DNA of 42,421 bases from an uncultured Porphyromonas sp. (lineage in GTDB: Bacteria; Bacteroidota; Bacteroidia; Bacteroidales; Porphyromonadaceae): NCBI RefSeq assembly GCF_938039215.1, contig NZ_CALHVI010000010.1, positions 1 through 42,421 on the forward strand, written 5' to 3'. The notes under the pieces were generated by a model, which worked only from the letters and a program-made list of their open reading frames with translations, was not told the DNA's origin and did no database searches. Below are positions 1 to 7,411 of this stretch, piece by piece (within the stretch, counting starts at the first letter, position 1; the number at the start of each line of letters is the position of its first letter). Made by a program: the position numbers and the translations under genes.

Positions 1-572
1 AAGAGCCCTGCTAGGTAGGGGAGGGTCTTCTTGTAGTTGAAGGAGAAGAGTACTCGGGCGACCCACTGCACTACCGAGCCAAAGAAGAAGGCAATGGCTA
101 CGGAGAGGAAGATAGCGATGATGACCTGAAGTGCCTTGGAGGTATTGAGCATCTCCAGCATGTTGAGACTAGGGTCATGGAAGCTCTTGAGCATCGACAT
201 ACAGAAGGCTGCCCCTAGGAGCTCGAAGACCATCGAGACCGTCGTAGAGGTGGGGAGACCTAAGGTGTTGAAGATGTTGATCAGGATGATGTCCGTGACG
301 ACAGCTGTGAGACAGATCGTCATCACCTCTTGGAAGGTGAAGTAGGCGGGATTGTAGATCCCATTGCGGGCAACATCCATCATCCCATTGCTCAGTGATG
401 CACCGAGGAAGATCCCTACGGCTGCAACACCGAGGATGACCTTGAAGGGCGCTACCTTAGCACCGATAGCGGAGTTCAGGAAGTTGACAGCATCATTACT
501 CACCCCAGAGACTAGGTCAAAGCAGGCCAAGATGAGTAAGAAGCCCAGAATACAGAGGAAGATAATGTCCAT
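1..572 (-). CDS. PiT-family inorganic phosphate transporter (partial, C-terminus beyond window)
   Basis: Only the first 190 codons lie in the window; the gene runs off the left edge on the minus strand. I translated it directly: it opens MDIIFLCILGFLLILACFDL, followed by the PiT signature GVSNDAVNFLNSAIGAKVAP (about residues 23-42) and a second conserved block LGLPTSTTVSMVFELLGA (about residues 104-121). Several hydrophobic segments alternate with these, as expected for an inner-membrane symporter. In this family the paired Asn-Asp motifs belong to the phosphate and cation path. Bacteroidota members are usually long proteins with a C-terminal PhoU-like domain, which cannot be checked here. 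The start is 48 bp after the ligA stop on the same strand, so co-transcription with ligA is possible. Confidence 0.85.
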   Translation of the reverse strand, partial: MDIIFLCILGFLLILACFDLVSGVSNDAVNFLNSAIGAKVAPFKVILGVAAVGIFLGASLSNGMMDVARNGIYNPAYFTFQEVMTICLTAVVTDIILINIFNTLGLPTSTTVSMVFELLGAAFCMSMLKSFHDPSLNMLEMLNTSKALQVIIAIFLSVAIAFFFGSVVQWVARVLFSFNYKKTLPYLAGL

Positions 573-620
573 TACTGATAACTGATGGTGTAGTCGAGAA
601 CTGGAATGTGCAAGTGAAGG

Positions 621-2696
621 TTAAGAAATAGCTTCTTCATCGGGGAAGAGGCTCGTAGGTACTGAGGGCAGTGAAGCTACTTCGCCCTCGCCGATAAGGG
701 CGAGGAAGTCAGCTTCGGAGAGGATCTGGATACCCAAGTCGGTAGCCTTAGCAAGCTTGCTGGGTCCCATGTTTTCTCCGGCTAAGACATAGCTTGTCTT
801 GCTGGATATCGAGGACCCCACCTTCCCACCGAGGGATTCGATGAGAGTCTTGTACTCTTCTCTAGAGTGCTGGTCGAAAACCCCACTAATGACAAATGTC
901 TTCCCTGCGATGGCAGCGTGCTCATTTACGGGGCGAGGCTCTTCTTCTGGCAAGCGCTTTAGCGGAAGACCGAGGGCTTGTAGATCAGAGAGTAGTTGAC
1001 GATTGGCTTCTGTAGCGAAGTAGTCTAGGATACTCTGAGCGATCACTTCTCCTATGTCTGGGATGCTCGTCAGTTCTTCTAGGCTAGCTCGCCCAAGCAA
1101 ATCAATGTCAGCATAGCGCTGAACAAGCGTCTTAGCTACAGTCTCTCCCACAAAGCGGATGCCGAGCCCGAAGAGCAGGGCTCGGAAGGGACGCTCTTTT
1201 GAGGCTTGGATGCTTTCGTAGAGCTTGGTGGCACTACGCTCCTTGAAGCCTGGGAGAGTCAGAAGATCTTCTACTTGGAGCCGGTAGAGGTCTGCGATAT
1301 TATGAACGAGCCCTCGGGAGAAGAGGAGCTCAATAGTCTCGGATCCCAAGCGAATATCAGCAGCTTTGCGTCCACAGAAGTGCTCAAGACGAGCCGTTTG
1401 CTGAGGGGGACAGCTCGCTGCATTGGTGCAGTAATAGGCGGCTTCGCCCTCACTTCGATGAAGTGCTGATCCGCAAGCGGGACAGTGGGTAGGGAAGGTG
1501 ACGGGCATCGTCTCCTGAGGTCGCTCTTCTTTAGCTACACCTACGATCTTGGGGATAATCTCCCCTCCCTTCTCGACGAAGACTTGGTCGAGGAGATGAA
1601 GGTCGAGGGACTCAATGAAGTCTGCATTATGCAGGGATGCTCGGCGCACAGTTGTCCCAGAGAGTGCCACTGCATCAAGGTTAGCCACAGGGGTAACAGC
1701 TCCCGTTCTTCCGACTTGGAAGTCTACGGAGCGTAGTGTCGTCTTGGCTTGCTCTGCTTGGAATTTGTAGGCGATGGCCCAGCGTGGAGTCTTAGCTGTA
1801 TAGCCCAGCTCTTCTTGCTCCCTGATTGAGTCCACCTTGAGGACAACACCATCTGTCGCTACCGGAGCTTCATGGCGAGCCGTATCCCAGTACTCCAAGA
1901 AGGCAAAGACCTCCTCTAGAGAATGACAGCGCTTGATGGCATCGGATACCTTTAGACCCCAGCTTTTGCATAGCTGGAGCCGATCATAGTGACTGTCAGG
2001 CATCTGAGTTTGCCCTGGTACATAGTAGAGGAAGGCATCTAGATGACGCTCCGCTACGATCGAAGGATCAAGCTGCTTAAGTGTCCCACTTGCGGCATTT
2101 CTAGGGTTAGCAAAGAGGGGTAGTGCAGCCCGATGACGCTCAGCATTGAGGCGATCAAATTCCTCGAAGGGGAGGAGAATTTCTCCCCGTACTTCTAGCT
2201 CCTCGGGATAGTCATCCCCACGCAGCCGAAGCGGGATGGAGCGTATTGTACGGACATTAGCCGTGACATCATCGCCCATCTGCCCATCGCCACGGGTAAC
2301 AGCTCTGGTGAGTCGTCCTTGCTCGTAGAGGAGCGAAATAGATAGCCCGTCATACTTCAGCTCGGCGACGATCGTGAAGCCTTCATGCCCAAGATCCTTG
2401 GCTACTCTCTGGTAGAACTCCCTTACCTCATCGTAGCTATAGGTATTAGCTAGTGAGAGCATCGGGTAGCGGTGTGCCACTTGTGCAAAGCCTTCCGTAC
2501 GATCCTTTCCTACACGTTGTGTTGGGGAATCCGAAGTGATCAGATCTGGATGTTCTTGTTCTAGTTGCTCTAGCTTTTTGAGCAACTGGTCGAAGTCATA
2601 GTCTGAGATCGTGGGGGAGGAGAGGATATAGTAGGCATAGTTATGTGCCTCGATCTCTTCCCGTAGCTGTTGTATCTGCTCGGCTATTCGTTCCAT
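621..2696 (-). CDS. ligA: NAD-dependent DNA ligase LigA
   Basis: Seals nicks in duplex DNA during replication and repair, using NAD+ as AMP donor. The 691-residue length matches the family. The adenylation motif KYDG places the nucleophilic lysine at about K114. The N-terminal Ia region (HNYAYY..SPTISDYDFDQL, residues 18-39) binds NMN. Later come the nucleotidyltransferase blocks (GDGQMGDDVT, DGVVLKVD), the four-cysteine zinc finger (C405, C408, C423, C429), a helix-hairpin-helix region (LTLPGFKERSA and similar) and a C-terminal BRCT domain from about residue 602 (GKTFVISGVF...). The start overlaps the end of the upstream acetyltransferase gene by 13 bp, indicating translational coupling. Essential housekeeping gene, intact. 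Confidence 0.98.
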   Translation of the reverse strand: MERIAEQIQQLREEIEAHNYAYYILSSPTISDYDFDQLLKKLEQLEQEHPDLITSDSPTQRVGKDRTEGFAQVAHRYPMLSLANTYSYDEVREFYQRVAKDLGHEGFTIVAELKYDGLSISLLYEQGRLTRAVTRGDGQMGDDVTANVRTIRSIPLRLRGDDYPEELEVRGEILLPFEEFDRLNAERHRAALPLFANPRNAASGTLKQLDPSIVAERHLDAFLYYVPGQTQMPDSHYDRLQLCKSWGLKVSDAIKRCHSLEEVFAFLEYWDTARHEAPVATDGVVLKVDSIREQEELGYTAKTPRWAIAYKFQAEQAKTTLRSVDFQVGRTGAVTPVANLDAVALSGTTVRRASLHNADFIESLDLHLLDQVFVEKGGEIIPKIVGVAKEERPQETMPVTFPTHCPACGSALHRSEGEAAYYCTNAASCPPQQTARLEHFCGRKAADIRLGSETIELLFSRGLVHNIADLYRLQVEDLLTLPGFKERSATKLYESIQASKERPFRALLFGLGIRFVGETVAKTLVQRYADIDLLGRASLEELTSIPDIGEVIAQSILDYFATEANRQLLSDLQALGLPLKRLPEEEPRPVNEHAAIAGKTFVISGVFDQHSREEYKTLIESLGGKVGSSISSKTSYVLAGENMGPSKLAKATDLGIQILSEADFLALIGEGEVASLPSVPTSLFPDEEAIS

Positions 2697-3220
2697 TTCT
2701 GATAGTAGTATAGATCCTCATATCTGGAGTCCCACCAATGCCAGCGAGGCAGGGTGGCTGTATGGCAGAAGCCAAGAGAAGAGAGCATCTGCTGCGAATG
2801 GCTATTGTAGGCTAGTACCTCTGCATAGACTTGGTCACAACGAAGCTTCTCAAATGCATAGCGTATAGCAAGACTAATCGCTTCGGAGCCAAACCCATGT
2901 CTTCGATGAAGGCTGTCTACATAGACACCTACGGCGATGCGACGATGGATCGGGGAGTAGTTATAGAGCTCCAGATGACCAACAGACTCCTTGCTGCCCA
3001 GTTTCTCAATGATGAGGCTCATGTTACCTGTCTCGAGTATATGATGTGTAGAGGCAGAGATATAGCTCTGGATGAAGTCCTTGGAGAGCGGGTTGATCGT
3101 ACCATTGGATAGCCAACCTTCGGGATCATTCTCCCAGCGATGTAGGAGCGGAAGATCCTCTTGCCCCAGAGCTCTGAGGCAAACTTGCTGACCGGTAAAG
3201 CCAATGATAGGAGTCTGCAT
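2684..3220 (-). CDS. GNAT-family N-acetyltransferase (RimJ/SpeG-like)
   Basis: A 178-residue acetyl-CoA-dependent acetyltransferase of the Acetyltransf_3 type. Visible family features are the N-terminal strand-helix 'VCLRALGQEDLPLLHRWEND', a central strand 'SVGHLELYNYSPIHRRIAVGVYV', the acetyl-CoA loop 'RRHGFGSEAISLAIRYAF' (about residues 109-126, the Q/RxxGxG/A motif) and the C-terminal 'YNSHSQQMLSSLGF' helix. The substrate cannot be told from sequence: relatives modify ribosomal proteins, polyamines or antibiotics. It lies between recR (4 bp gap upstream) and ligA (13 bp overlap downstream), so it is most likely carried in the same transcript. Bacteroidota often place a GNAT gene beside repair genes without a proven link. 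Confidence 0.85.
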   Translation of the reverse strand: MQTPIIGFTGQQVCLRALGQEDLPLLHRWENDPEGWLSNGTINPLSKDFIQSYISASTHHILETGNMSLIIEKLGSKESVGHLELYNYSPIHRRIAVGVYVDSLHRRHGFGSEAISLAIRYAFEKLRCDQVYAEVLAYNSHSQQMLSSLGFCHTATLPRWHWWDSRYEDLYYYQKWNE

Positions 3221-3224
3221 GGGA

Positions 3225-3845
3225 TTAGAAGTTCAAGGACTGATCAAAGTCCGTGCGGGTGAGGATAGATCGACCGAGCGTGACCTCATCGGCATACTCG
3301 ATCTCATCACCGATGGCAACACCTCGTGCGATGACGGAGAGACGTACATCTAGCCCAGAGAGGCTACGATAGATGAAGAAGTTGGTGGTATCTCCTTCCA
3401 TTGTAGCCCCCAGAGCTAAGATAACCTCTTGCACAGCTCCAGACTTCACTCGCTCTACGAGCTCCGTGATCTTGAGATCTTCTGGACCGATGCCATCAAT
3501 AGGAGAGATGACCCCCCCTAGTACATGATAGACTCCTCGATATTGTCCTGTATTCTCAATAGCGAGTACATCTCCCACATGCTGTACGACACAGACGATG
3601 GAGGCATCACGCTTCGGGTTGGAACATATAGGGCATAGCTCTGTGTCACTGATATTGTGGCACTGCTTACAGTAGACGATGCCATCACGCATCTCTACCA
3701 GAGCATGGGCAAAGGTATGTGTGTCTATCTGAGGCCGAGCGAGCAGATGCAGGGCTAAGCGCAGAGCAGTCTTGCGCCCTACCCCCGGTAGGGTAGAGAG
3801 CTGCTCCACGGCACGCTCTACAAGCTTGGACGGATAGGAGGTCAT
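3225..3845 (-). CDS. recR: Recombination mediator RecR
   Basis: RecR works with RecF and RecO to load RecA onto SSB-coated single-stranded DNA at gaps. The 206-residue protein has the expected order: an N-terminal helix-hairpin-helix (LSTLPGVGRKTALRLALHLL, residues 16-35), a four-cysteine zinc finger (C59, C62, C71, C74) and a Toprim domain starting at about residue 82 (SIVCVVQHVGDVLAIE...) with the conserved glycine-rich 'YHVLGGVISPIDGIGPEDL'. Length and domain order are typical. It is the first gene of a compact recR-GNAT-ligA group. Upstream lies the rng terminator, so recR must either have its own weak promoter or rely on read-through. Confidence 0.97.
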   Translation of the reverse strand: MTSYPSKLVERAVEQLSTLPGVGRKTALRLALHLLARPQIDTHTFAHALVEMRDGIVYCKQCHNISDTELCPICSNPKRDASIVCVVQHVGDVLAIENTGQYRGVYHVLGGVISPIDGIGPEDLKITELVERVKSGAVQEVILALGATMEGDTTNFFIYRSLSGLDVRLSVIARGVAIGDEIEYADEVTLGRSILTRTDFDQSLNF

Positions 3846-3873
3846 AGGGTAGATCTAGCTCTCAGAGGAAGAT

Positions 3874-3934
3874 ACAAAGCCCGTAGATGACGCTCATCAA
3901 GATTGAGGAGAGAGCTATCATCTATGGGCTTTGT
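3874..3934 (-). terminator. Inverted repeat downstream of rng, probable terminator
   Basis: ACAAAGCCCGTAGATGA (3874-3890) pairs with TCATCTATGGGCTTTGT (3918-3934): 17 positions with one mismatch and a 27-nt loop. It starts 8 bp past the rng stop codon on the minus strand and sits between rng and recR. There is no clear T-run, so whether it terminates transcription or acts as an RNA end/processing hairpin is open. Confidence 0.6.
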
Positions 3935-3941
3935 CTTAAGC

Positions 3942-5504
3942 TTATTCTTCTAGGGCCTCGAGTTCGTTGCCTTCCTTGTCTACGAACTTGTAGTCGAGGA
4001 AGCCGAGGCTCTGATTAGGTGTCACACGGATCCCACGTGCTATCTGTAGCTTCCAGCGGCGAGCAATAGATAGCAAGAGACCCTTAGTGAGGTAGGCTGC
4101 CACGTAGGGGTGTACGTGGACATTGATGTAGGAAATACCTAGTCGCTGGACTAGGTCGCGTAGCTTTTCTTCTAGCTGATCCGTAAAGAGGATGGAAGAC
4201 TTCATCTTCCCCGTGCCTAGACATGTGGGACAAGTCTCATCTGTATTGATCTGAGTCGCAGGACGTACACGCTGGCGGGTGATCTGCATCACTCCGAACT
4301 TACTTAGCGGTAAGATATTGTGTCGCGTACGATCGCCTTCCATTAGCTTGACCATATGCTCATAGAGGAGCTGACGATTCTTCTGGTCATGCATGTCGAT
4401 GAAGTCCACGACGATGATCCCCCCCATATCTCTGAGGCGTAGCTGACGAGCTAGCTCTTCTGCTGCTATGAGGTTGACATCAATGGCGGTGCCTTCTTGT
4501 TCGGTGCTCTTACGTGATCTATTCCCGCTGTTTACGTCGACGACGTACATGGCTTCGGTTTGCTCGATGATCAGGTAGGCACCACTCTTACAAGTGACAG
4601 TCCTCCCGAAGGAAGCCTTGATCTGCTTGGTGACGTTCTTCTCATCGAAGATGGGAATATTTCCTGTGTAGAGACGGACGACATCTTCTCTGCCGGGAGC
4701 TATCTGCTGGACATATTCCTTGATCTCCTCATAGTATGCCTTGTCATTGACATAGATACTCTGGAAGGAGGGGTTGAATGTGTCTCTTAGGATCCCAAGA
4801 GCTCGACTAGACTCTTCATATACGATACGAGGAGCCTTCGTGATCTTGGGGAGCTTCTGTACGCTCTCTTCCCAGCGACGAAGTAGTCTGCTGAGTTCTT
4901 GGTCGAGCTCCGAGGCTCGCTTCCCTTCGGCAGAAGTGCGGACGATGACGCTGAAGTTCTTGGGCTTCATGCTGAGGATGAGCTGCTTGAGGCGAGCTCG
5001 CTCCTCGTGCGATTCGATCTTGACGCTTACGGAGACTTTGTCGGAGAAGGGTACGAGGACGAGGTTTCGTCCTGCGATGGAGATCTCAGCGGAGAGGCGT
5101 GGACCTTTAGTTGAGATCGGCTCCTTGACGACTTGTACGAGGACGTTCTGTCCTGCTTTGAGGTAGTCTGCGATCTTCCCGTCCTTGGGTAGGTCTGGGA
5201 AGGTAGGGATTTTACTGAGGGCTGGGACAGCTTTAGTCTTCTCGATCTGCTCTAGGAAGCGCTGCTGAGCCTGGTAGATCATCCCCAGATCTAGGTAGTG
5301 AAGAAAAGCATCCTTCTTATATCCTACATCGACGAATGCAGCGTTGAGACCAGGCATGACCTTCTTGACTCGTCCGAGGTAAATATCTCCGACGGCGAAG
5401 GCCAAGTCTCGACGCTCACGCTGAAGCTCTACTAGTCGTTGGTCTTCGAGTAGAGCCATCGAGATCTCTTTGGCAGAGACATCGACGATGAGTTCACTGT
5501 TCAC
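3942..5504 (-). CDS. rng: Ribonuclease G/E family endoribonuclease
   Basis: Single-strand-specific endoribonuclease that matures rRNA and starts mRNA decay. The 520-residue length fits RNase G, without the long RNase E scaffold tail. It opens MNSELIVDVSAKEISMALLE, has an S1 RNA-binding domain at about residues 38-145, Mg-binding aspartates D323 (VDVNSGN) and D367 (VDFIDM), and the zinc-link CPTCLGTG at about residues 425-432 that joins the dimer. The start codon is GTG at 5504, chosen because the family N-terminus begins exactly there. Upstream on the same strand are the 29-residue peptide gene (107 bp away) and the HU gene. The gap holds two interleaved inverted repeats (see findings), of interest because RNase E in Proteobacteria controls its own leader. 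Confidence 0.96.
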   Translation of the reverse strand: MNSELIVDVSAKEISMALLEDQRLVELQRERRDLAFAVGDIYLGRVKKVMPGLNAAFVDVGYKKDAFLHYLDLGMIYQAQQRFLEQIEKTKAVPALSKIPTFPDLPKDGKIADYLKAGQNVLVQVVKEPISTKGPRLSAEISIAGRNLVLVPFSDKVSVSVKIESHEERARLKQLILSMKPKNFSVIVRTSAEGKRASELDQELSRLLRRWEESVQKLPKITKAPRIVYEESSRALGILRDTFNPSFQSIYVNDKAYYEEIKEYVQQIAPGREDVVRLYTGNIPIFDEKNVTKQIKASFGRTVTCKSGAYLIIEQTEAMYVVDVNSGNRSRKSTEQEGTAIDVNLIAAEELARQLRLRDMGGIIVVDFIDMHDQKNRQLLYEHMVKLMEGDRTRHNILPLSKFGVMQITRQRVRPATQINTDETCPTCLGTGKMKSSILFTDQLEEKLRDLVQRLGISYINVHVHPYVAAYLTKGLLLSIARRWKLQIARGIRVTPNQSLGFLDYKFVDKEGNELEALEE

Positions 5505-5535
5505 TTAGCGATTCGTTGATAATGGAGTAAATATG

Positions 5536-5605
5536 AAGGGCGCATAAAAAGCATGCAAGGGGCAAGGTGCCTGTCTTGTGAACCGCCCTTACCCCTTAGT
5601 GCATG
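5536..5605 (-). promoter_or_regulatory. Structured leader of rng: two interleaved inverted repeats
   Basis: AAGGGCG (5536-5542) can pair with CGCCCTT (5584-5590), and CATGCAAGGGG (5552-5562) can pair with CCCCTTAGTGCATG (5592-5605, with a 3-nt bulge). The arms alternate A-B-A'-B', so both can form at once only as a pseudoknot; otherwise they compete. The region is both the 3' end of the small peptide gene and the 5' leader of rng. Confidence 0.4.
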
Positions 5606-5611
5606 TTGACA

Positions 5612-5701
5612 TTACTTCTTCTTATGTCGATTCTTCTTGAGTCTTTTCTTACGCTTGTGCGTAGCCATCTTATGGCGCTTTCTTTTCTTTCCGCTTGGCA
5701 T
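5612..5701 (-). CDS. 29-residue highly basic peptide, AURKAIP1/COX24 (mS38-like) type
   Basis: Too short for most gene callers, but convincing: it reads MPSGKKRKRHKMATHKRKKR followed by LKKNRHKKK and a TAA stop. More than half the residues are Lys, Arg or His. I recognise this as the small protein conserved in Bacteroidota that databases label AURKAIP1/COX24 domain-containing; the domain is shared with mitochondrial small-subunit protein mS38. From that I infer that it binds the small ribosomal subunit; this is not shown by the sequence alone. It lies 44 bp downstream of the HU gene stop and 107 bp upstream of rng, an order I recall as common in the phylum, so the three may share a transcript. 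Confidence 0.85.
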   Translation of the reverse strand: MPSGKKRKRHKMATHKRKKRLKKNRHKKK

Positions 5702-5745
5702 AGCTGCTTGTTGATTATATGATTACTTACTATAGTTCTTGTCCA

Positions 5746-6018
5746 CTACTTGACCTTCGAAGCGAAGAGCTTAGAGGGCTTGAAGGCAGGGATGCGGCGC
5801 TTGGGGATGATGATCGTAGTCTTCTTAGAGATGTTACGAGCTGTCTTCTCCGCACGCTCCTTGATGATGAAGCTCCCGAAGCCACGCAGATAGACGTTTT
5901 CCCCTCGGACTAGAGAGTCCTTGACAGACTCCATGAACGCCTCTACCACAGCTAAAGTGGTCTCCTTATCGACCCCTGTGGTCTTGGCGATGTCGCTCAC
6001 CACTTCTGCTTTCGTCAT
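5746..6018 (-). CDS. HU/IHF-family DNA-binding protein
   Basis: Ninety-residue nucleoid protein that binds and bends DNA as a dimer. It has the family order: N-terminal helices (MTKAEVVSDIAKTTGVDKET), the 'VYLRGFGSF' strand at residues 42-50, and the arm ending 'IPAFKPSKLF'. Where E. coli HU has the intercalating proline at the arm tip (RNP), this protein has RNIS, with Ile at residue 63. I recall this substitution as usual in Bacteroidota HU proteins, so it may bend DNA differently but is not a defect. A near-perfect Bacteroidota promoter sits about 47 bp upstream. The gene heads the HU - small peptide - rng group. Confidence 0.95.
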   Translation of the reverse strand: MTKAEVVSDIAKTTGVDKETTLAVVEAFMESVKDSLVRGENVYLRGFGSFIIKERAEKTARNISKKTTIIIPKRRIPAFKPSKLFASKVK

Positions 6019-6064
6019 AGTTGATGAAATATTTTAATTGTATGAATATCATTCTTTTGCCCTG

Positions 6065-6095
6065 CAAATATACGGTAAATCTTTGAATATACAAG
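6065..6095 (-). promoter_or_regulatory. Bacteroidota-type promoter of the HU gene
   Basis: Read on the minus strand: a -33-like CTTG (6092-6095), a 19-bp spacer and a perfect -7 box TATATTTG (6065-6072), matching TTTG-N19-21-TAnnTTTG. The HU start codon lies 46 bp beyond the -7 box. This is the best-matching promoter in the window. Confidence 0.75.
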
Positions 6096-6100
6096 GAGAA

Positions 6101-6135
6101 AGAGCCCCCTACAGCACTGTGCTATAGGGGGCTCT
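6101..6135 (-). terminator. Hairpin terminator after meaB
   Basis: AGAGCCCCCTA (6101-6111) pairs perfectly with TAGGGGGCTCT (6125-6135), with further inner pairing AGCAC/GTGCT. It begins 20 bp past the meaB stop on the minus strand and separates meaB from the HU promoter. It lacks a long T-run. Confidence 0.7.
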
Positions 6136-6155
6136 AAGTTTATCTGGGAGCGTAT

Positions 6156-7274
6156 CTATTTCTTATCAGTGATCGCCTTGAAGTATGAGTCAAGCAGACG
6201 CTGAGCCCCGACGAAGGAGGAGAGCTTGTCTGAGAGGATCTCTCCCTCGATGATTGGGCGGAGGGCCTGTACTTCAGGGTTTTGGTAGAAGGAGTTCTTC
6301 AGAGCTTCGTTGATGCTCTCATACATCCACCACTTTGTCTGACGCTGTCGCTTCTCCTCGAAGTAACCAGAGTCAAGGGCGAAGTGTCGGTACTCGTCGA
6401 TCATATCCCAGATCTCCTTGATGCCAAGCCCATAGAAGCCCGAGTAAGTCAGCACTTTGGGTCGCCAGCCGGACTCTGTAGGGGGGAATAGGTGGAGGGC
6501 ATTGCGGAAGTGAGAGGCTGCTAGATTAGCCTTGTCAATGTTGTCTCCATCCGCCTTGTTGATGACGATCGCATCGGCCATCTCCATGATCCCACGTTTG
6601 ATACCCTGAAGTTCATCTCCAGTCCCTGCAAGCTGGATGAGTAGGAAGAAGTCGACCATCGAATGCACGGCTGTTTCGCTCTGTCCGACCCCTACGGTCT
6701 CGACAAAGATCGTATCAAAGCCTGCAGCTTCGCAGAGAATAATCGTCTCTCTGGTCTTGCGTGCTACTCCACCGAGAGAGCCTGCCGTAGGACTAGGACG
6801 AATGAAGGCACTCTTCTCTCTAGAGAGCTGCTCCATACGGGTTTTATCCCCGAGGATACTCCCACCAGAGCGTTCGCTACTAGGGTCGATGGCCAAGACG
6901 GCTAGTCGTCTTCCTTGCTTGACGAGGTGCATCCCGAAGGTGTCGATTGATGTGCTCTTACCCGCGCCTGGTACCCCCGTGATACCTACACGCATGGACT
7001 TCCCTGAGTAAGGGAGGCAGCGCTCGATGATCTGCTGGGCGATGGCTTGATGGTCGGGACGATTACTCTCTACGAGCGTGACTGCCTGGCTCAAGCAGGT
7101 GATATCGGAGCGGAGGATCCCTTCGACGAATTCGTCTACCGTATAGTTGCGACGTGCTATGCGTCTCAGGTTGGGATTGACCATGGGCTGAGCCCCCACT
7201 CCTTGATTGACCTTCAGTCCTAGATAAGCAGGATCGTTCTCTGGGTGGTGTAGGCGTTCTTCGTTGATGTCCAT
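6156..7274 (-). CDS. meaB: MeaB-type G3E GTPase, methylmalonyl-CoA mutase chaperone
   Basis: A metallochaperone GTPase that protects and helps load B12-dependent methylmalonyl-CoA mutase. The 372 residues contain a P-loop GVPGAGKST (100-108), the family Mg block 'IDPSSERSGGSILGDKTRM', the 'ETVGVGQSE' strand, and the guanine-specificity motif NKAD. The N-terminal 95 residues and C-terminal helical region match the dimerising extensions of the MeaB/ArgK family. The mutase genes are not in this window. A good -7 box (TACCTTTG on the minus strand) lies about 72 bp upstream, and a strong hairpin follows the stop, so this looks like a single-gene unit. It links functionally to B12 metabolism, as does the distant cbiET gene. 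Confidence 0.95.
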   Translation of the reverse strand: MDINEERLHHPENDPAYLGLKVNQGVGAQPMVNPNLRRIARRNYTVDEFVEGILRSDITCLSQAVTLVESNRPDHQAIAQQIIERCLPYSGKSMRVGITGVPGAGKSTSIDTFGMHLVKQGRRLAVLAIDPSSERSGGSILGDKTRMEQLSREKSAFIRPSPTAGSLGGVARKTRETIILCEAAGFDTIFVETVGVGQSETAVHSMVDFFLLIQLAGTGDELQGIKRGIMEMADAIVINKADGDNIDKANLAASHFRNALHLFPPTESGWRPKVLTYSGFYGLGIKEIWDMIDEYRHFALDSGYFEEKRQRQTKWWMYESINEALKNSFYQNPEVQALRPIIEGEILSDKLSSFVGAQRLLDSYFKAITDKK

Positions 7275-7345
7275 ATCGCTTGCTTGTGTCTTGTTCGTGA
7301 GTTGTTAGGTGAGGGAGCAAACCTATGGTTTCCCCGCTACACACT

Positions 7346-7353
7346 CAAAGGTA
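7346..7353 (-). promoter_or_regulatory. -7 promoter box for meaB
   Basis: Minus-strand TACCTTTG fits the Bacteroidota -7 consensus TAnnTTTG exactly, 71 bp before the meaB ATG. No convincing -33 TTTG is seen at the right distance. Confidence 0.5.
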
Positions 7354-7411
7354 CATAATTTCACGTCTATCGGGGCACCCTAGTCAGATTCCTTAGCTTG
7401 GGTGGTGCATG

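Noticed and set aside
7063..7344. A 93-codon minus-strand frame overlapping the meaB start
   Set aside because: Arg/Ser-rich translation in the wrong frame over the well-supported meaB coding region; it is a shadow frame.
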